From contig NYXZ01000062.1 in the NCBI GenBank assembly GCA_002686595.1, positions 1 to 59,149 on the forward strand: DNA of 59,149 bases. Reading direction: 5' to 3'. A program made the position numbers and the translations under genes. Positions 35,080 to 43,708 of the stretch are shown one piece after another. Position 1 is the first letter of the stretch. Each line of letters opens with the position of its first letter. Source of the DNA: Planctomycetota bacterium (GTDB taxonomy: Bacteria; Planctomycetota; UBA1135; GCA-002686595). Under the pieces are notes generated by a model, which was not told where the DNA came from, made no database searches, and saw only the letters and a list, made by a program, of their open reading frames with translations.

Positions 35080-36165
35080 ATGCGGCCTTTTTCATACATT
35101 TCGGCGCTCCTCGCCCTGGCGTTTATCGCCCTCCCCAGCGCCCAGACGGCTCCCCTTGACCGCCTGGAAACGGTCAAGGGCGAGTCCCTCGAAGGCCGTC
35201 TGGTCTCGGATTCCGGGGACAAGATCGAGTTCCTGGTAAGCGGCGAGAAACGGCCCCGGCGCCTGCGCCACCGGGATATCGCTCGGCTGGAGTTGGAGTT
35301 GCCCACGCTCGCGGAGCATCGGGCTGACCCCAACTGGTCTGACGAACAGGTGGCCGCCCGCCTCGAACGGGACTTCACCGAGGAGTTCCGCGACCAGGTC
35401 CTCTTGCTGCGCTCCAAGCATTACATCCTGTTTTCCCTGGCCCCCGGCGGCGCCAAGGGAGCGCGCAAGTTCATCGCCCGTGACATGGAGGAAATCTATT
35501 CCTCCTTCGCCGACACATTTCCCTTCGAGGAACCGGAGAGCGCCCCCCTGCTGCCGGTCTTCCTGCTCAAGGACCACGAACAATACGCGCGCTGGTCCAT
35601 GGGGCCGACTGGGTGGGACTACGCCGCGGCGCGCGCCTCGGCCGGCCATGCCTACATGGATTACTACGCGACCTATTTCACCGGTTCGGCCATCTCCAGC
35701 CCAACGGTCTGGCACGAAGCCGCCCACCAACTGGTGGGCAACCGGCTGAACATCCACGGGGGTGGCTCATGGTTTCAGGAGGGATTGGCGGTCTACTTCG
35801 AGGACAAGTACAAGCACAGCGAAAACGTAGAGAGCTTGGCTCCCGGCATGATCGGATCGGAGCGTTACACACACTTTCGAGAGTTGTTCGAAGTGAAGAG
35901 CTTGTTGCACTCTTCGGGCGATAACAAGAAAGGCAGCATCGCCGGCCAACGTTATCTGCAGTCCGGCACGATCATCTTCTTTCTGGCCGAAGGGCCCTGG
36001 AAAGACAAGTTCGGGTCCTTGCTCGCTGCCGTGCGCGATTGGCGCGGCTTTGGTAGCGACACCACGCGCACTTCCGACTCCATGTGGGATGTGATCTTCA
36101 GACGCGTCTACGGGCTGGATATCGACGGCGTGGAAGCGGCCTGGAAAAAGTGGTTTGGCAAGTGA
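35080..36165 (+). CDS. Exported gluzincin-like metallopeptidase
   Basis: 361 residues. The start at 35080 gives a signal peptide ending near PSAQT. An N-terminal segment of about 60 residues looks like a small beta domain (LEGRLVSDSGDKIEFLV). The peptidase part has HEAAH (212-216) and, 17 residues on, Glu234 in WFQEGLAVYFE, the HExxH...E arrangement of peptidase MA-clan/DUF1570-like proteins. The region before it (PLLPVFLLKDHEQYARW) also fits that group. Target unknown. The following gene starts at the overlapping TGATG, so both are co-translated. Confidence 0.78.
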   Translation: MRPFSYISALLALAFIALPSAQTAPLDRLETVKGESLEGRLVSDSGDKIEFLVSGEKRPRRLRHRDIARLELELPTLAEHRADPNWSDEQVAARLERDFTEEFRDQVLLLRSKHYILFSLAPGGAKGARKFIARDMEEIYSSFADTFPFEEPESAPLLPVFLLKDHEQYARWSMGPTGWDYAAARASAGHAYMDYYATYFTGSAISSPTVWHEAAHQLVGNRLNIHGGGSWFQEGLAVYFEDKYKHSENVESLAPGMIGSERYTHFRELFEVKSLLHSSGDNKKGSIAGQRYLQSGTIIFFLAEGPWKDKFGSLLAAVRDWRGFGSDTTRTSDSMWDVIFRRVYGLDIDGVEAAWKKWFGK

Positions 36166-37187
36166 TGCGCGCCGTCGCTCTACTTCTGGCCCTGGCACCC
36201 GCCGCCGCCGCACAGATTCCCATCAAGACCCCCCAGTTGTCCTTGGAAGCCACCACGCCAGCGGGCTGGCGCATCGACCTGCTCTCCACCAGTGAACACC
36301 TGATCCTGCGCGGCACGAAACGACGGCATCCGGTCTTGCGAGCGTTCTACATGGCAGCCGGCCCGGAGCAACCAACCACGGCTGAGTTGTTTTCCTTGAT
36401 AGCTCGACGAATCGGCGGTGATGAGCGAACACTCAAGCCCGGCCAGAGGCGCCCGCTGGCGGAAGCGTCCAAGGCGCCCGAGGGGCGGACCGGCTTTTTT
36501 ATCGAAGCCGCAGCGGATGATGGCGACCTGTTGGCGCGCTTTGTCCATGTCCCCAATCCTGATGGTTCGGCGCATGTTTTCTGGCTCACGGCCCCCAAGT
36601 CCCCCATGCGCAAGGCCTGGCCCGCCGCGCTGAACTTCATCCACGGCAGTCGCTTTTCGCCAGCGCCACAGTCGAAGCCCGGCCCCCGGGGCGCACCGGA
36701 CAAGGCAACACCTGGGCCGCCGCCGGCCATCTGGCTGGACGCCAAGAGCGGCCTCTACCTACTGTCCTATCCCCAGGGTTTCGCGCGAGCCCCGGGAACC
36801 AGCGCCGATCTTGACGGCGCCGGCTTGCGCCTAGAGCCAGTGGACGAAGATGAACGGGATCGCGCTGCCCTGACACTCAGGCGCAAAGTCGTTTCACCCA
36901 GGGTAACCGCCCGTAGCCACATGCAGACGCTGCTCGCCACCCTCGACCAGGACAAGGCGGTGACAGCTTTCACCTACTCCCCCGCCCTAGTCGCAGACCG
37001 CAGCGCCTGGCAAGTTGATTGGACTGTGGGATCGGGGCCCACCTCGATCGGTCACACACTCTGGCTGTTTCAACGGGAGCGCAGTCTCTTTTCCTTGGAG
37101 TGGGTCGGGGACCTCCAATGGAAGAAGGAGCACAGCAGCCTGCTGCGCTCCTTCATAAAGGCGATCGGGCTGCCAGCTGGCGACTAG
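36165..37187 (+). CDS. Secreted protein of unknown function
   Basis: 340 residues from ATG 36165, which overlaps the preceding stop (TGATG). Signal peptide MRAVALLLALAPAAAAQ. Two similar halves seem possible, joined by a Pro/Gly-rich linker (about 165-190): each half carries a beta-rich segment and ends in a hydrophobic helix-like stretch (LNFIHGSRF; LLRSFIKAIGL), a layout reminiscent of PsbP/DUF1795-type domains. No catalytic residues can be assigned. It probably assists or is processed with the metallopeptidase. Its stop shares CTAG with the end of the amidohydrolase operon. Confidence 0.65.
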   Translation: MRAVALLLALAPAAAAQIPIKTPQLSLEATTPAGWRIDLLSTSEHLILRGTKRRHPVLRAFYMAAGPEQPTTAELFSLIARRIGGDERTLKPGQRRPLAEASKAPEGRTGFFIEAAADDGDLLARFVHVPNPDGSAHVFWLTAPKSPMRKAWPAALNFIHGSRFSPAPQSKPGPRGAPDKATPGPPPAIWLDAKSGLYLLSYPQGFARAPGTSADLDGAGLRLEPVDEDERDRAALTLRRKVVSPRVTARSHMQTLLATLDQDKAVTAFTYSPALVADRSAWQVDWTVGSGPTSIGHTLWLFQRERSLFSLEWVGDLQWKKEHSSLLRSFIKAIGLPAGD

Positions 37188-38572
37188 TCGTCGCCCTCTT
37201 CGTCCTCGTCTCCTTCGTCGCCGTCTTCTTCGTCTTCGTCGCCGGACTCGTCGTCGTCTCCGGCCTCGCCGTCGTCTTCAATGTCCTCTGGCCGTTCGCC
37301 TGCATCAACCGGGCTCTCCTCCGGCGCGGGGGCTTCAGGCCGTGGGCGAATGTGCGAGAACCAGAGTTCCTCCTGCTTGTCGTAAACCAGTTTGCCGTCA
37401 ACGACGGCATATTGAACGAAGGTCTCGTAATGCAGCAGATCGCCATCGGTGACGATCAGGTCGCAGTCCTTGCCCACCTCCAGGCTTCCAACCCGGTGGC
37501 CGACACCCAACATGCGCGCCGGCTGTATCGTGATCGCATCAATAGCGCTCTTCTCGGGCAAGCCTCCGCGCACTGCGAAGCCCGCCTCGATGATCAGGTG
37601 CATGATGTCGCGCCCGGCGATGCCCCCGAGATTCACAGATTTCGAGGACGGGATAACCGCCACCGACACGCCGGCCAGATGGAGAATGGCTGCATTCTCA
37701 ATGCTTGAGCCACCATCGCGCACCAGGGACTCCTCCTTGGAGCGACGGTAGCGCGGCGTGACGATAGCCATGGCCCCGGCCCGGCCCAATTCGTCGGCCA
37801 CGGCCCAGCCCTCGCCACAGCCTTCTATCACGGGACGGAAGCCGTACTTCTGGGCCAGGCGCGCAATGCCCAGCAGGTCATCGCGCCCGTTGGCGCTGAA
37901 CTTGGCCAAGATTCTGCCCTCCAACACCGCCAGGACCGTGGAGTCCACGCCGCGCTTGGATGGCTCTTTGAGTTCCTTGTCCTTCTTGACGAGTTCTTCC
38001 CACTCGCGATAAGCACGCAGGTAGGTGGCGGTGGTCTCGAACTTCTCCTTTAGGGCTCGCTTGCCGCCAGCTCCAGACCAGGTCAAGCCAGAAAAGGCCT
38101 TCTCTGACAGCACCGCGCCCTCCAGTTCGCCGCGCTTTAGCTTGGCGACCTGGTTGGATTGGCTAGTAGTCGTAATGCCGGCGGCCAACCCCAGGACCAT
38201 CCTGGAGCTAAAGGGGTCGATGGTGTCGGCCAGATCGCCGCTCCCGCCCAGCAGCCCGGAGGAAGAAATCGCCACCAAGCCGGGGTAGACGCGCATACCG
38301 CCGGCATCCAAGCGTTCAGCTTCTTCAGGGATAAACAGGTCATAGCCGATGGAATCAATCTTGCCGTCCTTGGCTAGCACCGTGGCGCCACGCAAATAGG
38401 AACCGGTACCCGTAAAGACATCGCCCCCGGTTACCGCCAGCCACTCCGGCTGTTCTTCCTTATCCTCGTCTTCCAAGGCCAACAGTCCAGCAGCGGGAGC
38501 CGACAGACCGGAAACCAAGAACAACGCTGCCAGTGATAGCTGGCCCACTTTCACTTTGAGGGTAATCATCAT
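37184..38572 (-). CDS. Amidohydrolase-fold pseudoenzyme with acidic tail (array gene 11, last)
   Basis: 462 residues with a signal peptide. The amidohydrolase frame is clear: start of the beta-sandwich, PGLV before strand 1, and the closing ARMLGVGHRVGSLEVGKDCDLIVTDGD. The metal-binding HxH is missing (AISSS), as is the late Asp. The last 50 residues (413-462) are almost all Asp, Glu and Gly. A helix with AYREWEELVKKDKELKE corresponds to the insertion site used by its siblings. Start overlaps the stop of the gene before it (ATGA). Likely a binding or structural partner, not a hydrolase. Confidence 0.78.
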   Translation of the reverse strand: MMITLKVKVGQLSLAALFLVSGLSAPAAGLLALEDEDKEEQPEWLAVTGGDVFTGTGSYLRGATVLAKDGKIDSIGYDLFIPEEAERLDAGGMRVYPGLVAISSSGLLGGSGDLADTIDPFSSRMVLGLAAGITTTSQSNQVAKLKRGELEGAVLSEKAFSGLTWSGAGGKRALKEKFETTATYLRAYREWEELVKKDKELKEPSKRGVDSTVLAVLEGRILAKFSANGRDDLLGIARLAQKYGFRPVIEGCGEGWAVADELGRAGAMAIVTPRYRRSKEESLVRDGGSSIENAAILHLAGVSVAVIPSSKSVNLGGIAGRDIMHLIIEAGFAVRGGLPEKSAIDAITIQPARMLGVGHRVGSLEVGKDCDLIVTDGDLLHYETFVQYAVVDGKLVYDKQEELWFSHIRPRPEAPAPEESPVDAGERPEDIEDDGEAGDDDESGDEDEEDGDEGDEDEEGDD

Positions 38573-39840
38573 CGCAGGTCCTTTTCGCCGGTGACGAAGC
38601 GGCCTTCAAACATGACCGCCACTAGCCGGGAGGTCGGTTCAAATGGGTCGCCAGAGTAAATCAGTAGATTGGCGTCCTTGCCCGAGGAGATGCTCCCCAG
38701 GCGTTCATCCAAGCCCAAGATTGCGGCGGGCTCCAGGGTCATGGCTCGTAGGGCCGTTTGGCGGTCCAGGCCCGCGGCGACAACATGGCCCACATCTCGC
38801 AGCCACACCTTCTGGTTGCTCACGCTGTCCGAGTTGGGAACAAAGGCCAGGGTCGCTCCTGCCTCAACCAGCTCCGCCGGCAAGTTGCGCTGGCGCATGG
38901 TGCTCGGCTGGCGGGTGACCCGCGGTTCAACAAGTACGCGGCAGCCGCGCTCGCCAATCTTGTCAGCCACATGGAATATATCAGCCTCGCTGCTGAGGGG
39001 AATGCGCAGGTCCCAGCTGAACTCCTCCTCGCCCAGGGCGTCTAACAGGTGCAGGTAATCACCGGCCTTGCTGATGCTGATCAGCGCGGAGAGTTCACCG
39101 TTGCGCAGGTCAAGGAATGGCTGCACATCATCATCTGGCGTGGGCGGCGTATAAACGCCATCGTCCTCTTCCTCATCCTCCTTGTCCTCGTCGTCGTCGT
39201 CATCCTTCTTCTTCTTCTTTTTCTTCTCCTGGTCCTTATCCCACTTGGCGCGCGCCTTGGCCTCCTTTTCTTCATAGGCGTCGGCCTCCTCAAAGCCCTT
39301 GCGCAACATCTTCTTTGAGCTAGCGTTGGAGCGCAGGATTATCTTCAGGTAAACAGCGTCATCAAGGATCATTTCCTCCAGCGTGTCTCCCGTCGGACGG
39401 ATGGCCACGGCTTGACCTGGAATGCCATTCCCCGCCGGATAAAGGCCCAGGGTCGTAACCCCCGCCTCCAGCAGTTGCTGGTAAACATCAGCCCCCGGAT
39501 ACAGTTCGCTTGATGCCAGCACATCGGGATCGGCGCCGCTCCCTCCGCTGCTGTCCATGCCTTGGCGGCTGTAGGCGTTGACCAGGCCTGGAACGACCAC
39601 CCAATCCTCGGGCAGATCCAGCGTTGGAATGCCGCGCTCGACGGTCAGGTCTTCACCCACCGTCGCAAACTTGCCCTCCTCCACCAGGATCACTGCGTGG
39701 GTCAGAGTGCCGTCTGAGACAGACTCCACCGTGCGCGCCCGGATGGCGAGGAGGTCGCCAGCGGCGGCCGGCATAAGAGTCGGCTCAGGAAAGACTGTGG
39801 CCGTGGCGGCCAAACTTAGAAATGTGGGCAGGATAATCAT
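38569..39840 (-). CDS. Amidohydrolase-fold pseudoenzyme with Lys/Asp insertion (array gene 10)
   Basis: 423 residues from ATG 39840. A signal peptide is predicted but weakly bounded. In place of HxH it has PGLVNAYSRQG, and no NTD-type late Asp. Residues 185-228 form an extreme charged insertion: a helix with Glu/Lys, then seven Lys, five Asp and a Glu/Asp run. The barrel resumes at about 230 and closes with AAILGLDERLGSISSGKDANLLIYSGDP. The insertion sits after the FEEADAYEEKE helix, the same place as in array genes 1 and 5. Confidence 0.78.
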   Translation of the reverse strand: MIILPTFLSLAATATVFPEPTLMPAAAGDLLAIRARTVESVSDGTLTHAVILVEEGKFATVGEDLTVERGIPTLDLPEDWVVVPGLVNAYSRQGMDSSGGSGADPDVLASSELYPGADVYQQLLEAGVTTLGLYPAGNGIPGQAVAIRPTGDTLEEMILDDAVYLKIILRSNASSKKMLRKGFEEADAYEEKEAKARAKWDKDQEKKKKKKKDDDDDEDKEDEEEDDGVYTPPTPDDDVQPFLDLRNGELSALISISKAGDYLHLLDALGEEEFSWDLRIPLSSEADIFHVADKIGERGCRVLVEPRVTRQPSTMRQRNLPAELVEAGATLAFVPNSDSVSNQKVWLRDVGHVVAAGLDRQTALRAMTLEPAAILGLDERLGSISSGKDANLLIYSGDPFEPTSRLVAVMFEGRFVTGEKDLR

Positions 39841-39850
39841 GGCTTGTGTA

Positions 39851-41092
39851 TTAGAACCACTGTCCGTCGCGTTCGCGGTCGTACTCAATGGAGCCGTCGA
39901 TCAGGACCAGATCGACAGCAGAGCGGGGGTCTAGGGGATCGCCGGTGCGCAACACGATGTCCGCGTCCTTGCCCGGCTCAAGGCTGCCCACCCGTGCTTC
40001 GATGCCGAAGGCTTGGGCGGGGTGAATAGTGAGGGCGCGCAGCATGGCATAGCCGTCCGCGCCCCAGCGGGCGCTCATGGCACCCTGAACGAAGAACTCC
40101 TCTTGGGGAATGACCGGCGAGTCGGTGTTCAAAGAGAAGAGCGGAACACCTGCGTCTACAAATGCCGCGCTTGAGGCGTTCCAACGCCCGTTGCGACTCG
40201 TGTAAACATCCGTTGTGCGCGGCCCGTGATTCACCGGGATGCCCATCTCGGCTAGGGCTGGAGCAGCCTTGTAGCCGTCCCAGGATCCGTGTGAAAGGAT
40301 GCTGCGCGTGTCATAGGTCACGCGCCACATGCGCGCAGTGTTCACGACTCCGTCACTGCCTGCGGTGTGAATCAAAACAGGCAGCTCTCCAGAGTGAATG
40401 CGCTTCAGGTTCTCTAGGGGTAGATCAAAGCGCTCTCCCTTGAGGGCCGCCACAGCTCGGTCGTTTACATCCGACAGAACCCAGCCCATGCCGGCGCGGG
40501 TGAGGCCGAAGTCGCCGGAACGGCGCTGGGGGTTTGAGTCCTGGGCCACCTTCATGCCAGCCGTGCCGGCGAGGACTGCTGAGTTGTAGTCCGTGCGCAG
40601 CTTCGACTTGTACAGCACGCCAAAGCCACCGATGTTCGTACCACTGCCGGGAATGCCAAAGAGGGTTGTCACTCCGCTGGCACAGGCCACCGACAGCATG
40701 CGATTGCCGGGCACCAACACCGGCGAGGAACGCAGTTCCGGGTTCACCGCCTGCACCATGTCATTAATGTCGCCCCAGCCACCGGCGTGGATGTGGGTGT
40801 GCAGGTCAACCATACCCGGATGCGCCCAGGCATCCGGCCGTTCGATCAGCTCATAGCCCGCCGGGACCTCCACCGGCGAGCCCACGTATTCAATCACTCC
40901 GGCCCTGGTGAGGATCATCCCGGGCACGAAGATGCGGTCTTCGCCATCCATGGTCAGCACCTTCTGAACCAGCACAGCCCGACCTGGCCCGGCGCTCGGC
41001 CCCTGCAGGTGGCTGCTGGGAGCTAGCGCGCGCTCTGTCGTAGGCGCTGCACAGGCGACAACCAAAAGCAACTGGAGCCGCAACAATCTCAT
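39851..41092 (-). CDS. Exported amidohydrolase with intact metal site (array gene 9)
   Basis: 413 residues from ATG 41092, with a lipobox-like VVA-C (Cys14), so possibly membrane anchored. The metal site is complete by motif: HTH at 98-100 in MVDLHTHIH, a candidate bridging Lys in AGMKVAQD, His in VLIHTAGSD, His in LSHGSWDGYK, and Asp in LNTDSPVIPQEE. This fits imidazolonepropionase-like or dipeptidase-like amidohydrolases; the substrate is not predictable. It has no charged insertion. It differs more from array genes 6-8 than they do from one another. Confidence 0.88.
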   Translation of the reverse strand: MRLLRLQLLLVVACAAPTTERALAPSSHLQGPSAGPGRAVLVQKVLTMDGEDRIFVPGMILTRAGVIEYVGSPVEVPAGYELIERPDAWAHPGMVDLHTHIHAGGWGDINDMVQAVNPELRSSPVLVPGNRMLSVACASGVTTLFGIPGSGTNIGGFGVLYKSKLRTDYNSAVLAGTAGMKVAQDSNPQRRSGDFGLTRAGMGWVLSDVNDRAVAALKGERFDLPLENLKRIHSGELPVLIHTAGSDGVVNTARMWRVTYDTRSILSHGSWDGYKAAPALAEMGIPVNHGPRTTDVYTSRNGRWNASSAAFVDAGVPLFSLNTDSPVIPQEEFFVQGAMSARWGADGYAMLRALTIHPAQAFGIEARVGSLEPGKDADIVLRTGDPLDPRSAVDLVLIDGSIEYDRERDGQWF

Positions 41093-41097
41093 CCCGC

Positions 41098-42405
41098 CTA
41101 CCACAGGCGCCCCCCCTCTTCGGCGTTGTAGACCAAGCGGCCTTCCACATAAACCATCTCGATGGCCGTGCGTGGATCAGACGGATCGCCCGTCAGGACC
41201 AGTATGTCCGCATCCTTGCCCGACTCCAGGCTGCCGACGCTGTCGTCGATACCAGCCGTGCGCGCCGGAACAATGGTCAGCCCCCGCACAGCGGCTGCCG
41301 CCGAATTGTCCAGGCCGTAGCGCACACCCATGGCCGACTGCACGGACAACTCCTCCTGGGGCACGACCGGAGCGTCGGTATTGAAGCCAATCTCCTCCTG
41401 GCCGCCGCGTTGAAAACCCCAGGCGCTGCCCTCGACCCGTCCGTCCGTGCGGTAGCGCGTCGGGCTCGGCCACATGATCTCGCGCGGCCCGAGAATCGCC
41501 GCCACTCTGTTGTCCGCCGCCAGTTTGGCGGTCTTATAGGAATCGAAGGAGCCGTGATCGATATACACATCTAGGCCGAACTCCACGCGCAACATCTCAA
41601 TCGTCGTCAACACCAACTTGTAATACTGGGTGTGCGTCGACACCTGGGTATGGCCACTGAGCAGGTCGCGAAAAACATCATAGCGCACGACTCGCTCGGG
41701 TTGATCGGCTGCGCCCCGCTCATGGTCAGCCCAGCGCCGAGCATAGGCCAATCCGGCGCGTAACTCCTGGCGTAGATTCCAGGCCATCAGGGAACGCTGC
41801 ATGCCATAACCCCAGCGTTTGGGGTTGTCGCCTTGGGCAATCTTCACCGAACCGGGCGCCCGCACCAGCATTTCGTCGAAGGTATCCAGGCCTGGCTTCA
41901 ACAGCACGCCTTGGCCACCCATGTTCGTGGCCGAGCCGGGAATGAAGAGCAGGGTCGTCACACCCCCGGCCGTGGCCCGTTGCAGGTACAGTCGATCAGG
42001 AATGACAGTGGCCGAGGCCCGCAGGCCGGGGTTCGTCTGGTAGACGGCATCGTTGTAGCCGGTCCCCGCCACATGGCTGTGAAGTTCAACCAGGCCGGGC
42101 ATGAGCCAGCGCTCACCCAGGTCCTTGACCTCATATCCGGCGGGGATAGGAAGTTCGTCGGCCGCCCCGACAGCTTCGATGCGCCCATCGCGCACCAGGA
42201 CCAGGCCGTGGTCGATGATCGCCTCGGTGACTCCATCATCTCCAGCCGCGGTCAGCACCTTAGTGGCACGCAGTGCAATGCCGGGGCCGCCGAGCTCTCC
42301 GGGATCGCAGAGGTCCGCACCCGCGGCCCAAGCTGGACTGGCACACATGGCAAACAATGCGGAGGCGACCAGTCGTAGCCGCTGTCGACGATTAGCCAGC
42401 ACCAC
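41098..42405 (-). CDS. Exported amidohydrolase with intact metal site (array gene 8)
   Basis: 435 residues if GTG 42405 is the start, two bases after the previous stop; GTG 42402 is equally possible. Signal peptide ends near SPAWAAG. HSH at 109-111 (VELHSHVAG), candidate Lys in GSVKIAQGDNPK, His in THTQYYK and IDHGSFDSYK, Asp in FNTDAPVVPQEE. Close to array genes 6 and 7 in layout (NLRQELRAGLAYARRW), indicating recent duplications within the operon. The C-terminus ends in -GGRLW, a form shared with its neighbours (-RRRW). Confidence 0.87.
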   Translation of the reverse strand: MVLANRRQRLRLVASALFAMCASPAWAAGADLCDPGELGGPGIALRATKVLTAAGDDGVTEAIIDHGLVLVRDGRIEAVGAADELPIPAGYEVKDLGERWLMPGLVELHSHVAGTGYNDAVYQTNPGLRASATVIPDRLYLQRATAGGVTTLLFIPGSATNMGGQGVLLKPGLDTFDEMLVRAPGSVKIAQGDNPKRWGYGMQRSLMAWNLRQELRAGLAYARRWADHERGAADQPERVVRYDVFRDLLSGHTQVSTHTQYYKLVLTTIEMLRVEFGLDVYIDHGSFDSYKTAKLAADNRVAAILGPREIMWPSPTRYRTDGRVEGSAWGFQRGGQEEIGFNTDAPVVPQEELSVQSAMGVRYGLDNSAAAAVRGLTIVPARTAGIDDSVGSLESGKDADILVLTGDPSDPRTAIEMVYVEGRLVYNAEEGGRLW

Positions 42406-42407
42406 TA

Positions 42408-43691
42408 CTACCAACGCCTCCGATCCAGGGCCGTGTCGTAGACCTTGCGTCCGCGGGAGTAAACTGCCTCCACTCCTGTGCGCGGGTCGATGGGGTCGCC
42501 ATTCAAGATAAGGAGGTTGGCTTCCTTGCCGACTTCAATGCTGCCGGCGCGTTGATCGATACCCGCCGCCTTGGCAGGCACGCTCGTCACACCTCGCAAC
42601 GCGTCCATTTCCGAGTTGTCGAACCCATAGCGCACTCCCACGGCTGCCTGCAGTGAGAGCTCTTCCTGGGGAACAACTGGGGCGTCAGTGTTAAAACCAA
42701 CCATGCGGTGCCCCCGCTCCTGATAGCCAGCTGCCACACCCTGAACCCGCTCAACCTGGGAACCAGACCACATGCGAAACCAGTAGCCTGCCGGTGCGTC
42801 TATGGAACGCGGACCCAAAATGGCCGGCACATTCGCCTGCTCGGCGAGTTCCGCCGCGCGATAGCCATCGAAAGTTCCGTGATCGATGTAGACCGGCATC
42901 TCCAGCTCCTGCGCGATGATGGTGATGGTGGCGAGGACAACTTGGTAGACCTGGGTGTGGGTGGAGACCTGAGCCTCGTTCTTGCGCAAGTGCCGGAAAA
43001 TCTCCCACTGGGGGTTGCGGTCCGGTTGCTTTACGGCTGTTGCCTCCGCCTGCTCCCAGCGCTTGGCATAGGCGATGCCGCGCTTGAAGGTGTTGCGCAA
43101 GTTCCAGTTCATGAATGAACGACCCACTCCGAAGATGTAGCCCTCAGGATTGCCCGCCTGCGCCACCTTGAGGGAGCCCGGGGCGCGCAGCTCGGCACCT
43201 CCATAGGTCTCTTCGCCGGTACGCAGCAGCACACCCTGGCCGCCCATGTTGCTGCCGGAACCCGGGATAAACAGGATCGTTGTTACGCCGCCAGCCACAG
43301 CTCGGTCGAGGTTGGAGTTCCCAGGTCTGACCGCCGTGTTGGCGCGCAGGCCCGGGTTGGTCAGGAATACCATGTCGTTGATATCCCAAGTACCACCCAC
43401 ATGACTGTGGAGATCGATCATGCCCGGCGCCAACCAGCGCTTTCCCAAGCCCACCAACACATAGCCAGCTGGCACGGGTGTACTGCGCGCCGGGCCCACG
43501 GCTTCAATCAAACCGTCCTTGACGAGCACGATGCCGTGGTTCAGAACCGCCGGGCCATCGTAGGCGGCGATCAACACCTTGGACGCCCGCAGGGCCAGTC
43601 CGCCGCCGCCAGTCGCTCCAGGGTCCGCCGCCAGGACCGCCCCGCCAAGGGCAGCCGCCAACAGAATCGTCAGACTGTGTCGGATAATCAT
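42408..43691 (-). CDS. Exported amidohydrolase with intact metal site (array gene 7)
   Basis: 427 residues, signal peptide ending near AVLAAD. HSH at 95-97 in MIDLHSHVGG; candidate Lys in GSLKVAQAGNP; His in VSTHTQVYQ and IDHGTFDGYR; Asp in FNTDAPVVPQEE. The helix NTFKRGIAYAKRWEQ is at the position where the pseudoenzyme siblings carry charged insertions, but here it is compact. Highly similar to array gene 6. Two bases separate its stop from the next start. Confidence 0.88.
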   Translation of the reverse strand: MIIRHSLTILLAAALGGAVLAADPGATGGGGLALRASKVLIAAYDGPAVLNHGIVLVKDGLIEAVGPARSTPVPAGYVLVGLGKRWLAPGMIDLHSHVGGTWDINDMVFLTNPGLRANTAVRPGNSNLDRAVAGGVTTILFIPGSGSNMGGQGVLLRTGEETYGGAELRAPGSLKVAQAGNPEGYIFGVGRSFMNWNLRNTFKRGIAYAKRWEQAEATAVKQPDRNPQWEIFRHLRKNEAQVSTHTQVYQVVLATITIIAQELEMPVYIDHGTFDGYRAAELAEQANVPAILGPRSIDAPAGYWFRMWSGSQVERVQGVAAGYQERGHRMVGFNTDAPVVPQEELSLQAAVGVRYGFDNSEMDALRGVTSVPAKAAGIDQRAGSIEVGKEANLLILNGDPIDPRTGVEAVYSRGRKVYDTALDRRRW

Positions 43692-43708
43692 GAAGTGCCC
43701 CCGTCCAC

